From JBEKIK01 sp963845975 (GTDB taxonomy: Bacteria > Planctomycetota > Planctomycetia > Pirellulales > Thermoguttaceae), in contig CAWJUD010000002.1 of NCBI GenBank assembly GCA_963845975.1, forward strand, positions 2,418,001-2,482,000: DNA of 64,000 bases, in the 5' to 3' direction. Below the pieces are notes generated by a model. It searched no databases. It was given only the letters and a program-made list of their open reading frames with translations, and was not told where the DNA came from. Below are positions 42,569 to 51,257 of the stretch, piece after piece. Within the stretch, counting starts at the first letter, position 1. The number at the start of each line of letters is the position of its first letter. Made by a program: the position numbers and the translations under genes.

Positions 42569-43447
42569 TTACCAGATTTCCAGGGCCAGTTCCAATTCCA
42601 TGCCCATGCGCTGGAGGACTTGTTCGCGGACCAAGTCGATCAATCGCAAGATGTCTTCGGTTGTGCATTCCGGTTCGGCCACGATGAAATTGGCGTGCCG
42701 GTCGCTGACTACCGCCCCGCCGATTCGCGTGCCTTTTAAGCCGGCCGCATCGATCAATTCTCCGGCGCTTGTGCCGCGGGGATTTTTAAAGACGCAGCCG
42801 GCGCACTGATGGCCCATGGGTTGCGAGGCCCGTTTGAGGATCCATTGTTTTTGCATGCGTTTGGCCAATTCCTGGGGGTTGTCTTCGTCGAGCTGGCAGG
42901 CGGCATCGAGGATCACCAGTTCGTCCAGGCTGCTCTCCTGGTAGCCGAATTCGAGTTCGTCGGCCTGGCGTTGGAATACCTCGCCGGTTACGGAGATGAC
43001 CGTTGCCTGAATGGTCCACTGCCCGATGCTGCCGCCGCGGGTGCCGGCGTTGCCGTGCAATGCGCCGCCGACGGTGCCGGGAATGCCGATCAGGGTTTCC
43101 AGGCCGGTCAGGCCCCGATGCACGGCGCCGGTTACCACCCGGCCCAACAGCGCCCCGCCGCCGGCAATTACCGAACGGCCCTCGATCTTGATATTGGAAA
43201 AGGGAGGGGCATAAAGGTGAAGCACCATGCCGCCGAAGCCTTCCTCGCGCACGAGGATGTTCGATCCCCGTCCCAGCACCCTGGCCCGCACGCCATCCTG
43301 GTGACAGCGGCGGATGAGTTCGATTAATTGCTCCGCGGTTTCCGGTTCGGCGAAATATTTCGCCGCTCCGCCGACTTGTAGCCAGGTATGCATGGCCATC
43401 GGCTCATTCTGCCGCACGATTTGCTCGAAACCGGTGAATAATGGCAT
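42569..43447 (-). CDS. murB: UDP-N-acetylenolpyruvoylglucosamine reductase
   Basis: MurB reduces the enolpyruvyl group to form UDP-N-acetylmuramate with FAD and NADPH. The 292-residue protein has the FAD-binding motifs TWLQVGGAAKYFAEP, VLGRGSNILVREEGF and GLETLIGIPGTVGGALHGNA. The C-terminal motifs CAGCVFKNPRGTSAGELIDA and GGAVVSDRHANFI are also present. It indicates peptidoglycan synthesis. It lies downstream of uppS in the same direction, and ftsQ follows beyond the insert. Confidence 0.95.
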   Translation of the reverse strand: MPLFTGFEQIVRQNEPMAMHTWLQVGGAAKYFAEPETAEQLIELIRRCHQDGVRARVLGRGSNILVREEGFGGMVLHLYAPPFSNIKIEGRSVIAGGGALLGRVVTGAVHRGLTGLETLIGIPGTVGGALHGNAGTRGGSIGQWTIQATVISVTGEVFQRQADELEFGYQESSLDELVILDAACQLDEDNPQELAKRMQKQWILKRASQPMGHQCAGCVFKNPRGTSAGELIDAAGLKGTRIGGAVVSDRHANFIVAEPECTTEDILRLIDLVREQVLQRMGMELELALEIW

Positions 43448-43475
43448 GAAAAACCTCTCGAATATGACCTTTTAA

Positions 43476-43495
43476 GTGGGCAGTGAACTGCCCAC
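43476..43495. repeat. Palindrome in the uppS-murB gap
   Basis: Perfect nine-base arms GTGGGCAGT and ACTGCCCAC enclose GA, between uppS and murB. It has the same two-base-loop design as the palindromes at 32006 and 33999. Confidence 0.6.
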
Positions 43496-43533
43496 CCCAC
43501 TGTATCTTCTTTCGCTCTCCGACATGAAACAGG

Positions 43534-44247
43534 CTAACTCGACAAACCTCCGAATCGTCTATCGCGGGCGGCGTAGGCGCGGATGGCCTGGTGCAATTGG
43601 GCCTCATCGAAGTCGGGCCAACAGCAGTCAGTAACCCAAATTTCAGCATAACTGATTTGCCACAAAAGGAAATTGCTCACGCGCATTTCGCCGGCGGTGC
43701 GGATCAACAGATCGGGTTCCGGCATGCCGGCGGTATAAAGATGCGCATCGATGGTCGTTTCGGCGATCTCGGCCGGATCGAGTCGTCCGGACTTGACCTG
43801 CCGGGCAATGAATCGCATGGCATCGACCAATTCCGCCCGGCCGCCGTAGTTGATCGCCAGGCAAACTTTTAACCCGGTATTTCCACGGCTCAGGTCCACG
43901 GTTTTATCGATTTCTTGGAGTATGTTTTGCTGGAGCCCCTCGCGCCGGCCGATTACAGTCACTCGAACGTTGTGCTCCATAATCGCGTCGCGCTGTTGGG
44001 ACATGTATTTTTGCAGGAGTTCCATGAGGAAATCGAGTTCATCTGCCGGCCGTTTCCAGTTTTCGATGGAAAGACAGTATAACGTGAGCTGCTCGATGCC
44101 CAGCCGGGCGCATTCCTCGGTAATGCGGCGCACACTTTCCGTGCCTTGACGATGGCCCTCGATGCGCGGCAATCCCCTTTGTTGGGCCCAACGCCCGTTG
44201 CCGTCCATGATCACCGCGATGTGCCGGGGCATTTTATCCGGCGGCAC
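43534..44247 (-). CDS. uppS: Undecaprenyl diphosphate synthase (cis-prenyltransferase)
   Basis: UppS makes the C55 carrier for cell-wall synthesis. The product has PRHIAVIMDGNGRWAQQRG with the catalytic Asp, EGHRQGTESVRRI, YCLSIENWKRP and the C-terminal PDLLIRTAGEMRVSNFLLWQ. This is the complete family set, although the usual final R-x-SGE-x-R pattern reads RTAGEMR. The frame stays open to an ATG at 44298, but those extra residues are encoded by heptamer repeat. A GTG at 44247 (VPPDKMPRHIAV) or the ATG at 44232 is more likely. It is followed by murB. Confidence 0.93.
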   Translation of the reverse strand: MPPDKMPRHIAVIMDGNGRWAQQRGLPRIEGHRQGTESVRRITEECARLGIEQLTLYCLSIENWKRPADELDFLMELLQKYMSQQRDAIMEHNVRVTVIGRREGLQQNILQEIDKTVDLSRGNTGLKVCLAINYGGRAELVDAMRFIARQVKSGRLDPAEIAETTIDAHLYTAGMPEPDLLIRTAGEMRVSNFLLWQISYAEIWVTDCCWPDFDEAQLHQAIRAYAARDRRFGGLSS

Positions 44248-44255
44248 TTGAATAG

Positions 44256-44346
44256 TGGATAGGGAATAAGGGATATGGGATAGGGAATTTTTATTCATTA
44301 TTCATCCTTCTTTTCATCCTTCATCCCTCATCCTTCATCCTTCTTT
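44256..44346. repeat. Compound heptamer tract of two word families
   Basis: The first part reads tggatag, ggaataa, gggatat, gggatag, ggaattt. The second part reads ttattca, ttattca, tccttct, tttcatc, cttcatc, cctcatc, cttcatc, cttcttt. Thirteen units keep one 7-base phase across the purA-uppS gap and touch the purA stop codon. Confidence 0.85.
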
Positions 44347-45643
44347 ATCCATCATCCTTTGCGAAGATCGTCTGCTCGCGGTCCGGGCCTACGGAGATGA
44401 TTTCCACCGGGATGCCGATTATTTTACTCAACCGGTCGAGATACTGCCGCGCGTTGGCCGGTAAATCAGAAATGCGGCGGACATTGCTGATTTCCCTTTG
44501 CCAGCCGGGCAAGGTCTCGTAAATCGGCGTAATGCGGCGTAAATCGTCCACGTGACTGGGAAAATTGGCCGTCTTCCGGCCGTCTAATTCGTAAGCGGTG
44601 CAAATTTTGATTTCCGGCAACAGGCTGAGCACGTCCAGCAACATCACGCTCAATACGTCCACGCCGCCCAGGCGGGCCGCATAGCGAACGGCCACGGCAT
44701 CGAACCAGCCGCAGCGTCGCGGACGCCGGGTAACAGTTCCGTATTCGTTGCCCCGCTCGCGGATGTGCTGGCCTATGGGGTTATCTTGCTCGGTGGGGAA
44801 CGGGCCGCCGCCGACGCGGGTGGTGTAGGCCTTGATAATGCCAATTACCTTCGTGATGTATCGGCCTGGTACGCCTGACCCGGGAGATACGCCCACTCCC
44901 GAACTGTTACTGCTGGTGACAAAGGGAAAGGTGCCGTGATCGATATCCAGCATGCTGCCCTGTGCGCCCTCGAAAAGCACGCGCTTGCCCGAGTCCAGGG
45001 CATCCAGCAGGTAAGTCGTGGTGTCGGCTACATGCGGTTTCAGGCGTTGGGCGTATCCCTGGTACTGCTGGAATATCTCCCCGGCGTCGAGGGGTTTGAT
45101 CGGTACGGCCGGTGTGGAGGAGGAAAACAATAGATTCTTCACCCGGACTATTTTTTCAATCTGCTCTAAAAAACCGGGACGATACATATCGCCCATCCGG
45201 ATGGCCAAGGAGCGGCCGACCTTATCGCTATAGCACGGTCCGATGCCTCTTTGGGTGGTGCCGATCGATTCTCCGGACGTGCACTGTCCATCGAGCAGTT
45301 TGTCTTCTTCCACATGCCAGGGGAAGATTACGTGGGCCCGATCGCTAACCATCAAGTTTTCGGCGACTTTGACGCCCCGGCCGATCAATCCTTCAATTTC
45401 GGCCAATAAACTGGCGGGATTGATCACTACTCCGTTGGCAATGACGCATTGCACTTGGGGACGGAAAATGCCGCTGGGGACCAGGGAAAGTTTGAATGTT
45501 TGTCCCTGCCTGACTACCGTATGCCCGGCGTTGGCCCCGCCTTGATAACGAACTACGATGTCATGATGTTCGGTCAGCAGATCGACAATCTTCCCCTTGG
45601 CCTCATCTCCCCACTGCAAACCGACTACACAAGTCGCGGCCAC
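44345..45643 (-). CDS. purA: Adenylosuccinate synthetase
   Basis: PurA makes adenylosuccinate from IMP, aspartate and GTP. The 432-residue protein carries the GTP loop GLQWGDEAKGKIVDLL (catalytic Asp), YQGGANAGHTVV (catalytic His), TTQRGIGPCYSDK, LFEGAQGSMLDIDHGTFPFV and TRVGGGPFPTE. The start is a GTG at 45643 matching the family N-terminus. It lies upstream of uppS in the same direction, with the gap filled by a heptamer tract. Confidence 0.96.
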   Translation of the reverse strand: MAATCVVGLQWGDEAKGKIVDLLTEHHDIVVRYQGGANAGHTVVRQGQTFKLSLVPSGIFRPQVQCVIANGVVINPASLLAEIEGLIGRGVKVAENLMVSDRAHVIFPWHVEEDKLLDGQCTSGESIGTTQRGIGPCYSDKVGRSLAIRMGDMYRPGFLEQIEKIVRVKNLLFSSSTPAVPIKPLDAGEIFQQYQGYAQRLKPHVADTTTYLLDALDSGKRVLFEGAQGSMLDIDHGTFPFVTSSNSSGVGVSPGSGVPGRYITKVIGIIKAYTTRVGGGPFPTEQDNPIGQHIRERGNEYGTVTRRPRRCGWFDAVAVRYAARLGGVDVLSVMLLDVLSLLPEIKICTAYELDGRKTANFPSHVDDLRRITPIYETLPGWQREISNVRRISDLPANARQYLDRLSKIIGIPVEIISVGPDREQTIFAKDDG

Positions 45644-45790
45644 CGTTTAAACCCTCGATAAAATCAACGTAAAAAGTAATAATTGCCCAAACTTCGTTAG
45701 TTTATCGTCCTTAAATGGCAATCACAAGGGAGGGAGATGCAAGCGAAATGATAAAGAGAATATGTATGAATGAATAATCAACCCTATCCC

Positions 45791-46291
45791 CTACCCTAGA
45801 GGATATTGGCGGCAGTATTCATAAAGGGCCATGGCCGCTGCTGTGGCGGCGTTGTGGGCATAAGGCAGGCCGTAAACAGGGATCTCTACAATATAATCCA
45901 GGAGTTTTAGCACTTCCTCGTCGATGCCCGAGCGTTCGTTGCCTACCACTAAAACCGTCCTTCGCTGGAAGGGAAAATCATAAAGCAATCTGGAATTGCC
46001 GGTCTGCTCCAGGCCGGTTAGCTGATATCCCTCTTCGTGCAGCCTTTTGAGCACTGGGTGCAGGGTGCGATGGACCTCAATTTCGATAACCTCGCAGGCA
46101 TCACGGGCGATTTTGCCCACCACTTTGGCATTGCCGCAGCAAATTACCCGCCTTACCCCGCAACACCCGGCAGCCCTGACAATTCGGGAAAGATTTACGT
46201 TGCTGCGCATGGGCGCGCAGGCCACGACCAGTTCGCGCGGCCGTTCTAATTGCACCGGCGCTTTGTGTCGTAGTTGTTCAAAGTCGGACAC
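45791..46291 (-). CDS. SpoU/TrmH-family RNA 2'-O-methyltransferase
   Basis: The 166-residue protein is a SPOUT methyltransferase. It has the motif-1 region CAPMRSNVNLSRIVRAAGCC, motif 2 VLVVGNERSGIDEEVL and motif 3 IVEIPVYGLPYAHNAATAAA, which form the knotted SAM site. It would methylate a ribose in tRNA or rRNA; it has no extra N-terminal RNA-binding domain. The start is a GTG at 46291. A heptamer tract lies directly upstream and no Shine-Dalgarno is evident. Confidence 0.88.
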   Translation of the reverse strand: MSDFEQLRHKAPVQLERPRELVVACAPMRSNVNLSRIVRAAGCCGVRRVICCGNAKVVGKIARDACEVIEIEVHRTLHPVLKRLHEEGYQLTGLEQTGNSRLLYDFPFQRRTVLVVGNERSGIDEEVLKLLDYIVEIPVYGLPYAHNAATAAAMALYEYCRQYPLG

Positions 46292-46301
46292 GTGGAAATA
46301 A

Positions 46302-46343
46302 TGCTGAAAGATGAATACTGAATTCTGAATAAGGTATAGGGAA
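46302..46343. repeat. Heptamer tract, six units
   Basis: Units tgctgaa, agatgaa, tactgaa, ttctgaa, taaggta, tagggaa, upstream of the trmH-family start (minus strand). Confidence 0.75.
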
Positions 46344-46347
46344 TTTT

Positions 46348-46406
46348 ATAAAAATTAGGGCCAGGCAACATACTTCGGAGGTTTTGCCGTTGTATGCACC
46401 TGGCCC
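46348..46406 (-). terminator. Large hairpin with T-rich tail downstream of the OPT gene
   Basis: On the minus strand the arms GGGCCAGG and CCTGGCCC (8 bp) are followed inward by a 5-bp stem and an 18-base loop containing CCTCC. TAATTTTTAT follows the 3' arm. A second perfect hairpin with arms GTAGCGA and TCGCTAC lies just upstream (46410-46430). It probably ends the OPT transcript or a small RNA. Confidence 0.6.
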
Positions 46407-46700
46407 CCTGTAGCGATATTTTGTCGCTACGGTACCTGTTTGATGATCCGCCTATAGGGGTGAGCGAATTACCGCACCGCCCGCACAGGACAGGAAAATC
46501 CTAATTAAGTAAGCGTCAAAAAAGAGTTTCATGAAAAAAAGATGTTCCATAACGCCACAATTTAATTCTACTTGACGGTGAAAAAAATGCAAAGCTCAAA
46601 ATCAAAAGAAATTAAAAAAACCATTTCCCAACCAGCATAAGTGAGCAATTACGTAACCATGCCTGCAATTTACACGCTCTCTATGCTTTTTTAATTTGCA

Positions 46701-48856
46701 TCAGTGGAATAAGAATCGCCAAATCGCAGGTCCAATAGTCGGCGCAGCCTGCCAGATGCTTATCGATACGCCGATCAACGATTCGCCGGCTATCAGTCCG
46801 GAGGCCCCGGAAATCGTATAGTCTTCCGCGCTCTTGCGGTCGATTTTCAACCAAATCCATGCCGCAAATGCCCCCATGAACATGGAAATGGAATTAAAAG
46901 CAGGGATAACTCCGGCAATACCCAAACCGGTGGCCGAGGGAATCCATTTTACATAGCGTTTAGGCAAAAATTCTTCGGCCAGCGCAATCAGGACACCCAA
47001 GATCCCGCCGATTATCATCCCGATAACCGATCCCTTGGGCAGATTCTTTATCCCTTTGTCGAGCAGTTGGGCCACTTTCAGCCACAAGGCCGTGGCAGGG
47101 GCGGGAAATTCATTGCTGAGAAGATTACTTTTGGAATCATCACTGGCCGGTTTTTTTCTTTCCGCGGCTGCTGAAGCGGGTATGATAGCATCGCCAGCAT
47201 GCGGTTGTGTAGATGAAATCCAGTTCTCCGCCTGTTTGACCGGGGCATTCGGATCGAATGGGGGCGTTCTTACAATGATCGAGAAAATCGGCACGCAAAC
47301 AAGCACGCCCGCCAATACCCCGAACAATTGAGCAATTGTCTGCCAACGCGGACTTGCCCCCAAAAGATATCCGGCCTTCAGGTCGGTCAGCAGGTCGGCT
47401 GAACTTGAGGCGGCGCCGGCGGTAATCATGGCGGTCATTAAATTGGTGGTCGTATTCGACGGAGCAATGACACCATACGTAAGCTGGGTAATTTTTCCCA
47501 TCGCGCCGATCGGCGTGATGTCGGTTTCGCCCGTGGCCCGGGCGGCAACTATAGCCAATACGAATGTAAGCAACACGGCTAATATGCTCATCCACCAGGT
47601 AATGTCAAATAAAATGTGCCCCAACATTACGCAACTAAAACCCGCCAGCATGGCGCCGACCATGAACCACCATGTAGGCATCTCGACTCGCGCCGCTGGA
47701 TTGTCTTTTTTAGAGTTTCGCTTGAAGATCGAGGTCAATCCGCTAAATGCCCGGACTATCGTGCGCCATCGCAATGCGAATGCAGTCAAAGCCGAGGCCA
47801 CCATCAACGCCACCGCCGGCCAGATTGTCCAGCCGCCGGAAATATCGCGGAACCCCTTGCCCGGGGCGATTTCGATTATTTCGTACGCCTCCAGGACGGG
47901 CGCAGTGCGCCGTAGAAAAAGAACGCTCCTATAAGCAAGGAAACACCTATGCGGATGCCTATAATCGCCCCGGCGGCGATCAACAGCACAGAGCCCTCGA
48001 AACCAATCGTATAGTGCTCGAACAGATAATGCCCAATTCGGCCGGGAAACAAGGGGAAATTATCGGGAAAGGAATATTGTGCCAAGGCGGCTCCCAATTT
48101 GGCGTTACCCAGCTTTTTCCCAAACCATTGCATGATGGGCCCCCAGGCGGAGACCCAAAGTTTCAATCCGCTGCCAAAAATGGCGCATAAGAACAAGGCC
48201 TTGGCTTGTTGCAAGGCTTTACCCCCGGTAGAGTGCAAGCTCTTTAGGGTCTCTGCCGTAGCCGTGCCCGAGGGAAACGGCAATTGGTCGATGTTGATCA
48301 ACTGCCGCTTCAACGGGACTGCCATAAACACCCCTAAAATCGTGACCGACGTCAGCCAAACCATCATTTGCCAAATGCCCAATGGCCGCCCGGTGCATAG
48401 ATAAAGTGCGGGAATCGCCGAAACCAGCCCGGCCGAGGCGATATATCCCGCCGCGCTGGCTGCGCTGGTCATGGTGCAGTTTTCCAAAATGCTGAAAGGA
48501 TTCCGGCGATAGGCGGGAATAACGGCCTCCAACGACTTGAACGCCACATAAGCAATAATGCAGGCGGTGATCGTGACGCCCAAACTCCACCCCGTCTTCA
48601 GGCCCACGTAAAGATTCGAAACCGACATCAGCCCGCCGATAAGCATCCCCGATACGATCGCCCGGGGCGAGATCTGCCGCATCTTGTCGCCGCGATAGAC
48701 GTTGTCGATCCACCACCGCTCGGCCGCTTCGATATCTTGTTTGGCCGGGATCAAGGGGGCATTTTCCGTTCCCGGAGCAAGATTTCCCAAATCATTTGAT
48801 CCCGGATCAACAGCCCCCTTAAGCGGATCGGAGAATTCGTCTTCGCCGTGCTTCAC
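46701..48856 (-). CDS. OPT-family oligopeptide transporter, one frameshift
   Basis: OPT proteins import oligopeptides or metal chelates. The N-terminal frame (48856 to about 47890) has RAIVSGMLIGGLMSVSNLYV, a PFPSGTATAETLKSLH signature and several helices. The other frame reads LEAYEIIEIAPGKGFRDISG, continues through TGETDITPIGAMGKITQLTY and SSADLLTDLKAGYLLGASP, and ends in the usual C-terminal helices. Inserting one base near 47896-47898 (CCG[G]TCCTGGAG) joins them into about 717 residues. The GTG start at 48856 has AGGAG upstream. Substrate is unknown. Confidence 0.87.
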
Positions 48857-48919
48857 GGGGTGGGTACTCCTTGAAGTTTCTTAGGTTGGCATCCAATGGA
48901 GCAAATCTTATCCCATCAC

Positions 48920-49540
48920 TCACGAATTAACCATCTTTCCTGAATCGGCCAGTTCCATCAACCGCGGAATCAACAGCCGGGCGGCCCGAGCGCGATGGCT
49001 TAGGCAGGCCTTGACCAGTGGGCCGAATTCGGCGAACGAGCGGTGATATTCAACGATTTCGAACAAGGGATCGTAGCCGAAGCCGTTGTCGCCCCGTGCC
49101 TCGAAAAGAATCCGGCCGCAACAGGCCGCCTCGCTCTCGGCCTGGATCGCGCCTTCAGGATCGGCCAAGGCCATATGGCAGACAAATCGGGCCGAGCGTT
49201 TATCAATGGGCGTTTCGCTCAGCCGTTCTAACAAAAGGCGGTTGTTGCTCGCGTCAGTTGCATCCTCACCGGCAAATCGGGCCGAAAGAACCCCGGGCAG
49301 GCCACCCAGGGCGTCGACCAGCAGCCCGCTGTCGTCGGCCAATACCCAGCGGCGCAGTTGCCGGGCATATCCGGCCGCCTTCAGCACGGCATTGGCGGCA
49401 AAAGAGTCGCCTTCTTCAGGCACGGGCGTCACGCCGGGAAAATCGGCCAGCGTTTTTAGCTCCACGCCCACAGGCTGGAACAAGTCGGCCAATTCCTGAC
49501 CCTTCTTTCGATTTGCCGTTCCAATGACAAGCATGGTCAC
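48920..49540 (-). CDS. rdgB: XTP/dITP diphosphatase (RdgB/HAM1)
   Basis: RdgB hydrolyses non-canonical purine triphosphates (XTP, dITP) to monophosphates. The product has the N-terminal GTANRKKGQELADLF, the catalytic ADDSGLLVDALGGLPGVLSA, and GDNGFGYDPLFE followed by the family serine-rich SHRARA end. A GTG at 49540 overlaps the pyk stop as GTGA, with an ATG two codons later as alternative. The overlap indicates coupling to pyk, upstream in transcription. Confidence 0.93.
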   Translation of the reverse strand: MTMLVIGTANRKKGQELADLFQPVGVELKTLADFPGVTPVPEEGDSFAANAVLKAAGYARQLRRWVLADDSGLLVDALGGLPGVLSARFAGEDATDASNNRLLLERLSETPIDKRSARFVCHMALADPEGAIQAESEAACCGRILFEARGDNGFGYDPLFEIVEYHRSFAEFGPLVKACLSHRARAARLLIPRLMELADSGKMVNS

Positions 49541-51141
49541 CCATCCCCCAACTGATGCACCACGATTGCATTATGTGCGCTGGCGGTCAGGCCGGTGCCG
49601 ATGATCAGCACTATGCGGTCGTCGGGATTCAGGTAACCGCTTTGCCGGCCCAGTTGAGTGACATAATCGAGCAATTCTTTGCTCATTCCCACCGGGGCCC
49701 CGGCCAGGGGGAATACGCCCCAGTACAGGCACATCCGCCGCAATGTAGTTTCGCTCTCGCTCACGCCCAGGACTGGGACGACATTGCGATTTTTCGACAA
49801 GGCCAGGGCCGTGGCCCCGCTGGAACTGGCCACCACGATCAAACGGGCCGCGACCTGCTCGGCGATGCGGCCCGCGGCATCGACAACTGCCTGCGTAATC
49901 GGATTTACCGCCGAGGTTTTTGCTTCCGCCGTGTTTATGGCAAGCCACGGATGCGGCAACATGGGCTCGGTGGCCAGGGCGATGCGGTGCATCATTTCCA
50001 CCGCCTCTTGGGGATAATCGCCGATCGCCGTTTCGCCGGACAGCATGCAGGCGTCGGCCCCATCCAGGATTGCATTGGCCACGTCCGTGACTTCCGCACG
50101 GGTGGGCAGCGAGGAATGTTGCATGCTGTCGAGCATCTGAGTGGCGATAATTACCGGCTTGCGCTGCCGATTGCAAACGTTCACAATATGCTTTTGCGCC
50201 AAGGCGACCCGGGCGATGTCGGTTTCCACTCCCAGATCGCCCCGGGCGACCATCACGCCGTCGGCAGCCGCGACGATTTCGTCCAAGTGCTCCAAGGCCT
50301 CCGGCTTTTCAATTTTGGCGATCACTTGCGGTGAAAAAATGGGGATCGGTATTATCCCCTCACCTACTGGGAAAGCGCAAACATTAGTCCCCTCTCCGGG
50401 CACCGCGCCAGCGGTCGGGAGAGGGCCGGCAAATAATCTCCCCTCTCCCTTTGGGAGAGGGTTAGGGTGAGGGCTGTTCAAGTCAGCCACTTCAGCGGCC
50501 AGGAGCGATTTTAATTGTCGCACGTCCTCTGCCGCGCGCACGAAACTTAGGCCGATAAAGTCGATCCCATTGCGGGCGGCCCAAACGGCATTTTCCCGGT
50601 CGGCCGGGCCAAGGGCCGGAACGCTCAACTTGACCCCGGGCAGGTTAACGCCTTGCCGACTGCGGATCAGGCCCGGCTGAACCACGCGGCATTGGGCAAA
50701 ATCCTTGCCGCGCTCTTCCACGACCAGGCTGACGGTGCCGTCGGCCAACATCACCCGGTCGCCGACCGCCAGTTCATCGACCAGCGGTTCATAGGTCGTT
50801 GTCAAATCCCAGGGTTGCCGGGCGACCGTGCCGCGGACAAAGCGCACGCTTGCACCGGCGTGACAATCCATCTGCCCGCCGGGCAGTTCACCCAGGCGGA
50901 TTTTCGGCCCGGCCAGATCGGCCAGCACCGCCACGAATTTGCCGGTCTGTAGCATCGCCCGGCGCACGGTTGCCAATCGGAGTTCTTGCTCATCGCGGCT
51001 TCCATGGGCCATGTTCAGCCGAAAAACATCCACCCCGGCGACAATCAATGCCGTCAATCGGTCCAACGATTCGCAAGCCGGACCGATAGTGGCCACAATC
51101 TTCGTTTTGGAAAACCGTCCCGCCGGCAAATTTTGTTCCAT
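49537..51141 (-). CDS. pyk: Pyruvate kinase with an in-frame repeat-derived insertion
   Basis: Pyk converts phosphoenolpyruvate and ADP to pyruvate and ATP. The protein has KTKIVATIGPACESLDRL, FRLNMAHGSR, the B-domain, the catalytic lysine in VIAKIEKPEALEHL, MVARGDLGVE, and VIIATQMLDSM, with an allosteric-type C-terminal domain. About 40-45 residues near 223-262 (SPHPNPLPKGEG and VPGEGTNV) have no counterpart in the family. They are the translation of the CCCTCACCCTAACCC palindromic repeat, in the loop before the IAKIE strand. All catalytic motifs are intact, so function may be retained. An ATG at 51141 is preferred to the TTG at 51147. Confidence 0.92.
   Translation of the reverse strand: MEQNLPAGRFSKTKIVATIGPACESLDRLTALIVAGVDVFRLNMAHGSRDEQELRLATVRRAMLQTGKFVAVLADLAGPKIRLGELPGGQMDCHAGASVRFVRGTVARQPWDLTTTYEPLVDELAVGDRVMLADGTVSLVVEERGKDFAQCRVVQPGLIRSRQGVNLPGVKLSVPALGPADRENAVWAARNGIDFIGLSFVRAAEDVRQLKSLLAAEVADLNSPHPNPLPKGEGRLFAGPLPTAGAVPGEGTNVCAFPVGEGIIPIPIFSPQVIAKIEKPEALEHLDEIVAAADGVMVARGDLGVETDIARVALAQKHIVNVCNRQRKPVIIATQMLDSMQHSSLPTRAEVTDVANAILDGADACMLSGETAIGDYPQEAVEMMHRIALATEPMLPHPWLAINTAEAKTSAVNPITQAVVDAAGRIAEQVAARLIVVASSSGATALALSKNRNVVPVLGVSESETTLRRMCLYWGVFPLAGAPVGMSKELLDYVTQLGRQSGYLNPDDRIVLIIGTGLTASAHNAIVVHQLGDG
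50354..50475 (-). repeat. Coding palindromic repeat elements in tandem within pyk
   Basis: On the minus strand, one element reads CCCTCACCCTAACCCTCTCC followed by its partial inverse. A second adjoining element reads CCCTCTCCCGACCGCTGGCG and ends CGGAGAGGGGACTA. The block is a multiple of three and has no stop in the pyk frame. It shares the central 20-base word with the copy in the large membrane gene at 17401. Confidence 0.85.
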
Positions 51142-51203
51142 GGGCAAGGATCTATATATATAAGAGCGGCCAAAGATTTTAATTCTTAGTGATGATAAAA
51201 TAT

Positions 51204-51231
51204 AAGCCCAGGGGTTTCAACCCCTGGGCTT
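51204..51231. terminator. Perfect hairpin upstream of pyk / after the hydrogenase operon
   Basis: Eleven-base arms AAGCCCAGGGG and CCCCTGGGCTT enclose TTTCAA, 27 bases after the hydrogenase alpha stop (minus strand). It may terminate the hydrogenase transcript, though T-rich sequence after it on that strand is short. Confidence 0.6.
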
Positions 51232-51257
51232 GGTAATCTCATATATGGATCATAGAA

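Larger units (their letters stand above)
46292..46700. other. Gene-free region between the OPT gene and trmH, with RNA-like structure
   Basis: No gene is seen in 409 bases. It contains, from the OPT side, an AT-rich stretch, a GC-rich block (46450-46500), a perfect hairpin (46410-46430), a large terminator-like hairpin (46348-46406) and a heptamer tract (46302-46343). The GC-rich block and hairpins could belong to a small RNA on the minus strand. Confidence 0.45.

Noticed and set aside
49555..50334. A 259-codon plus-strand open frame opposite pyk
   Set aside because: It mirrors conserved pyruvate kinase codons; the His/Gly-rich composition is typical of antisense translation.
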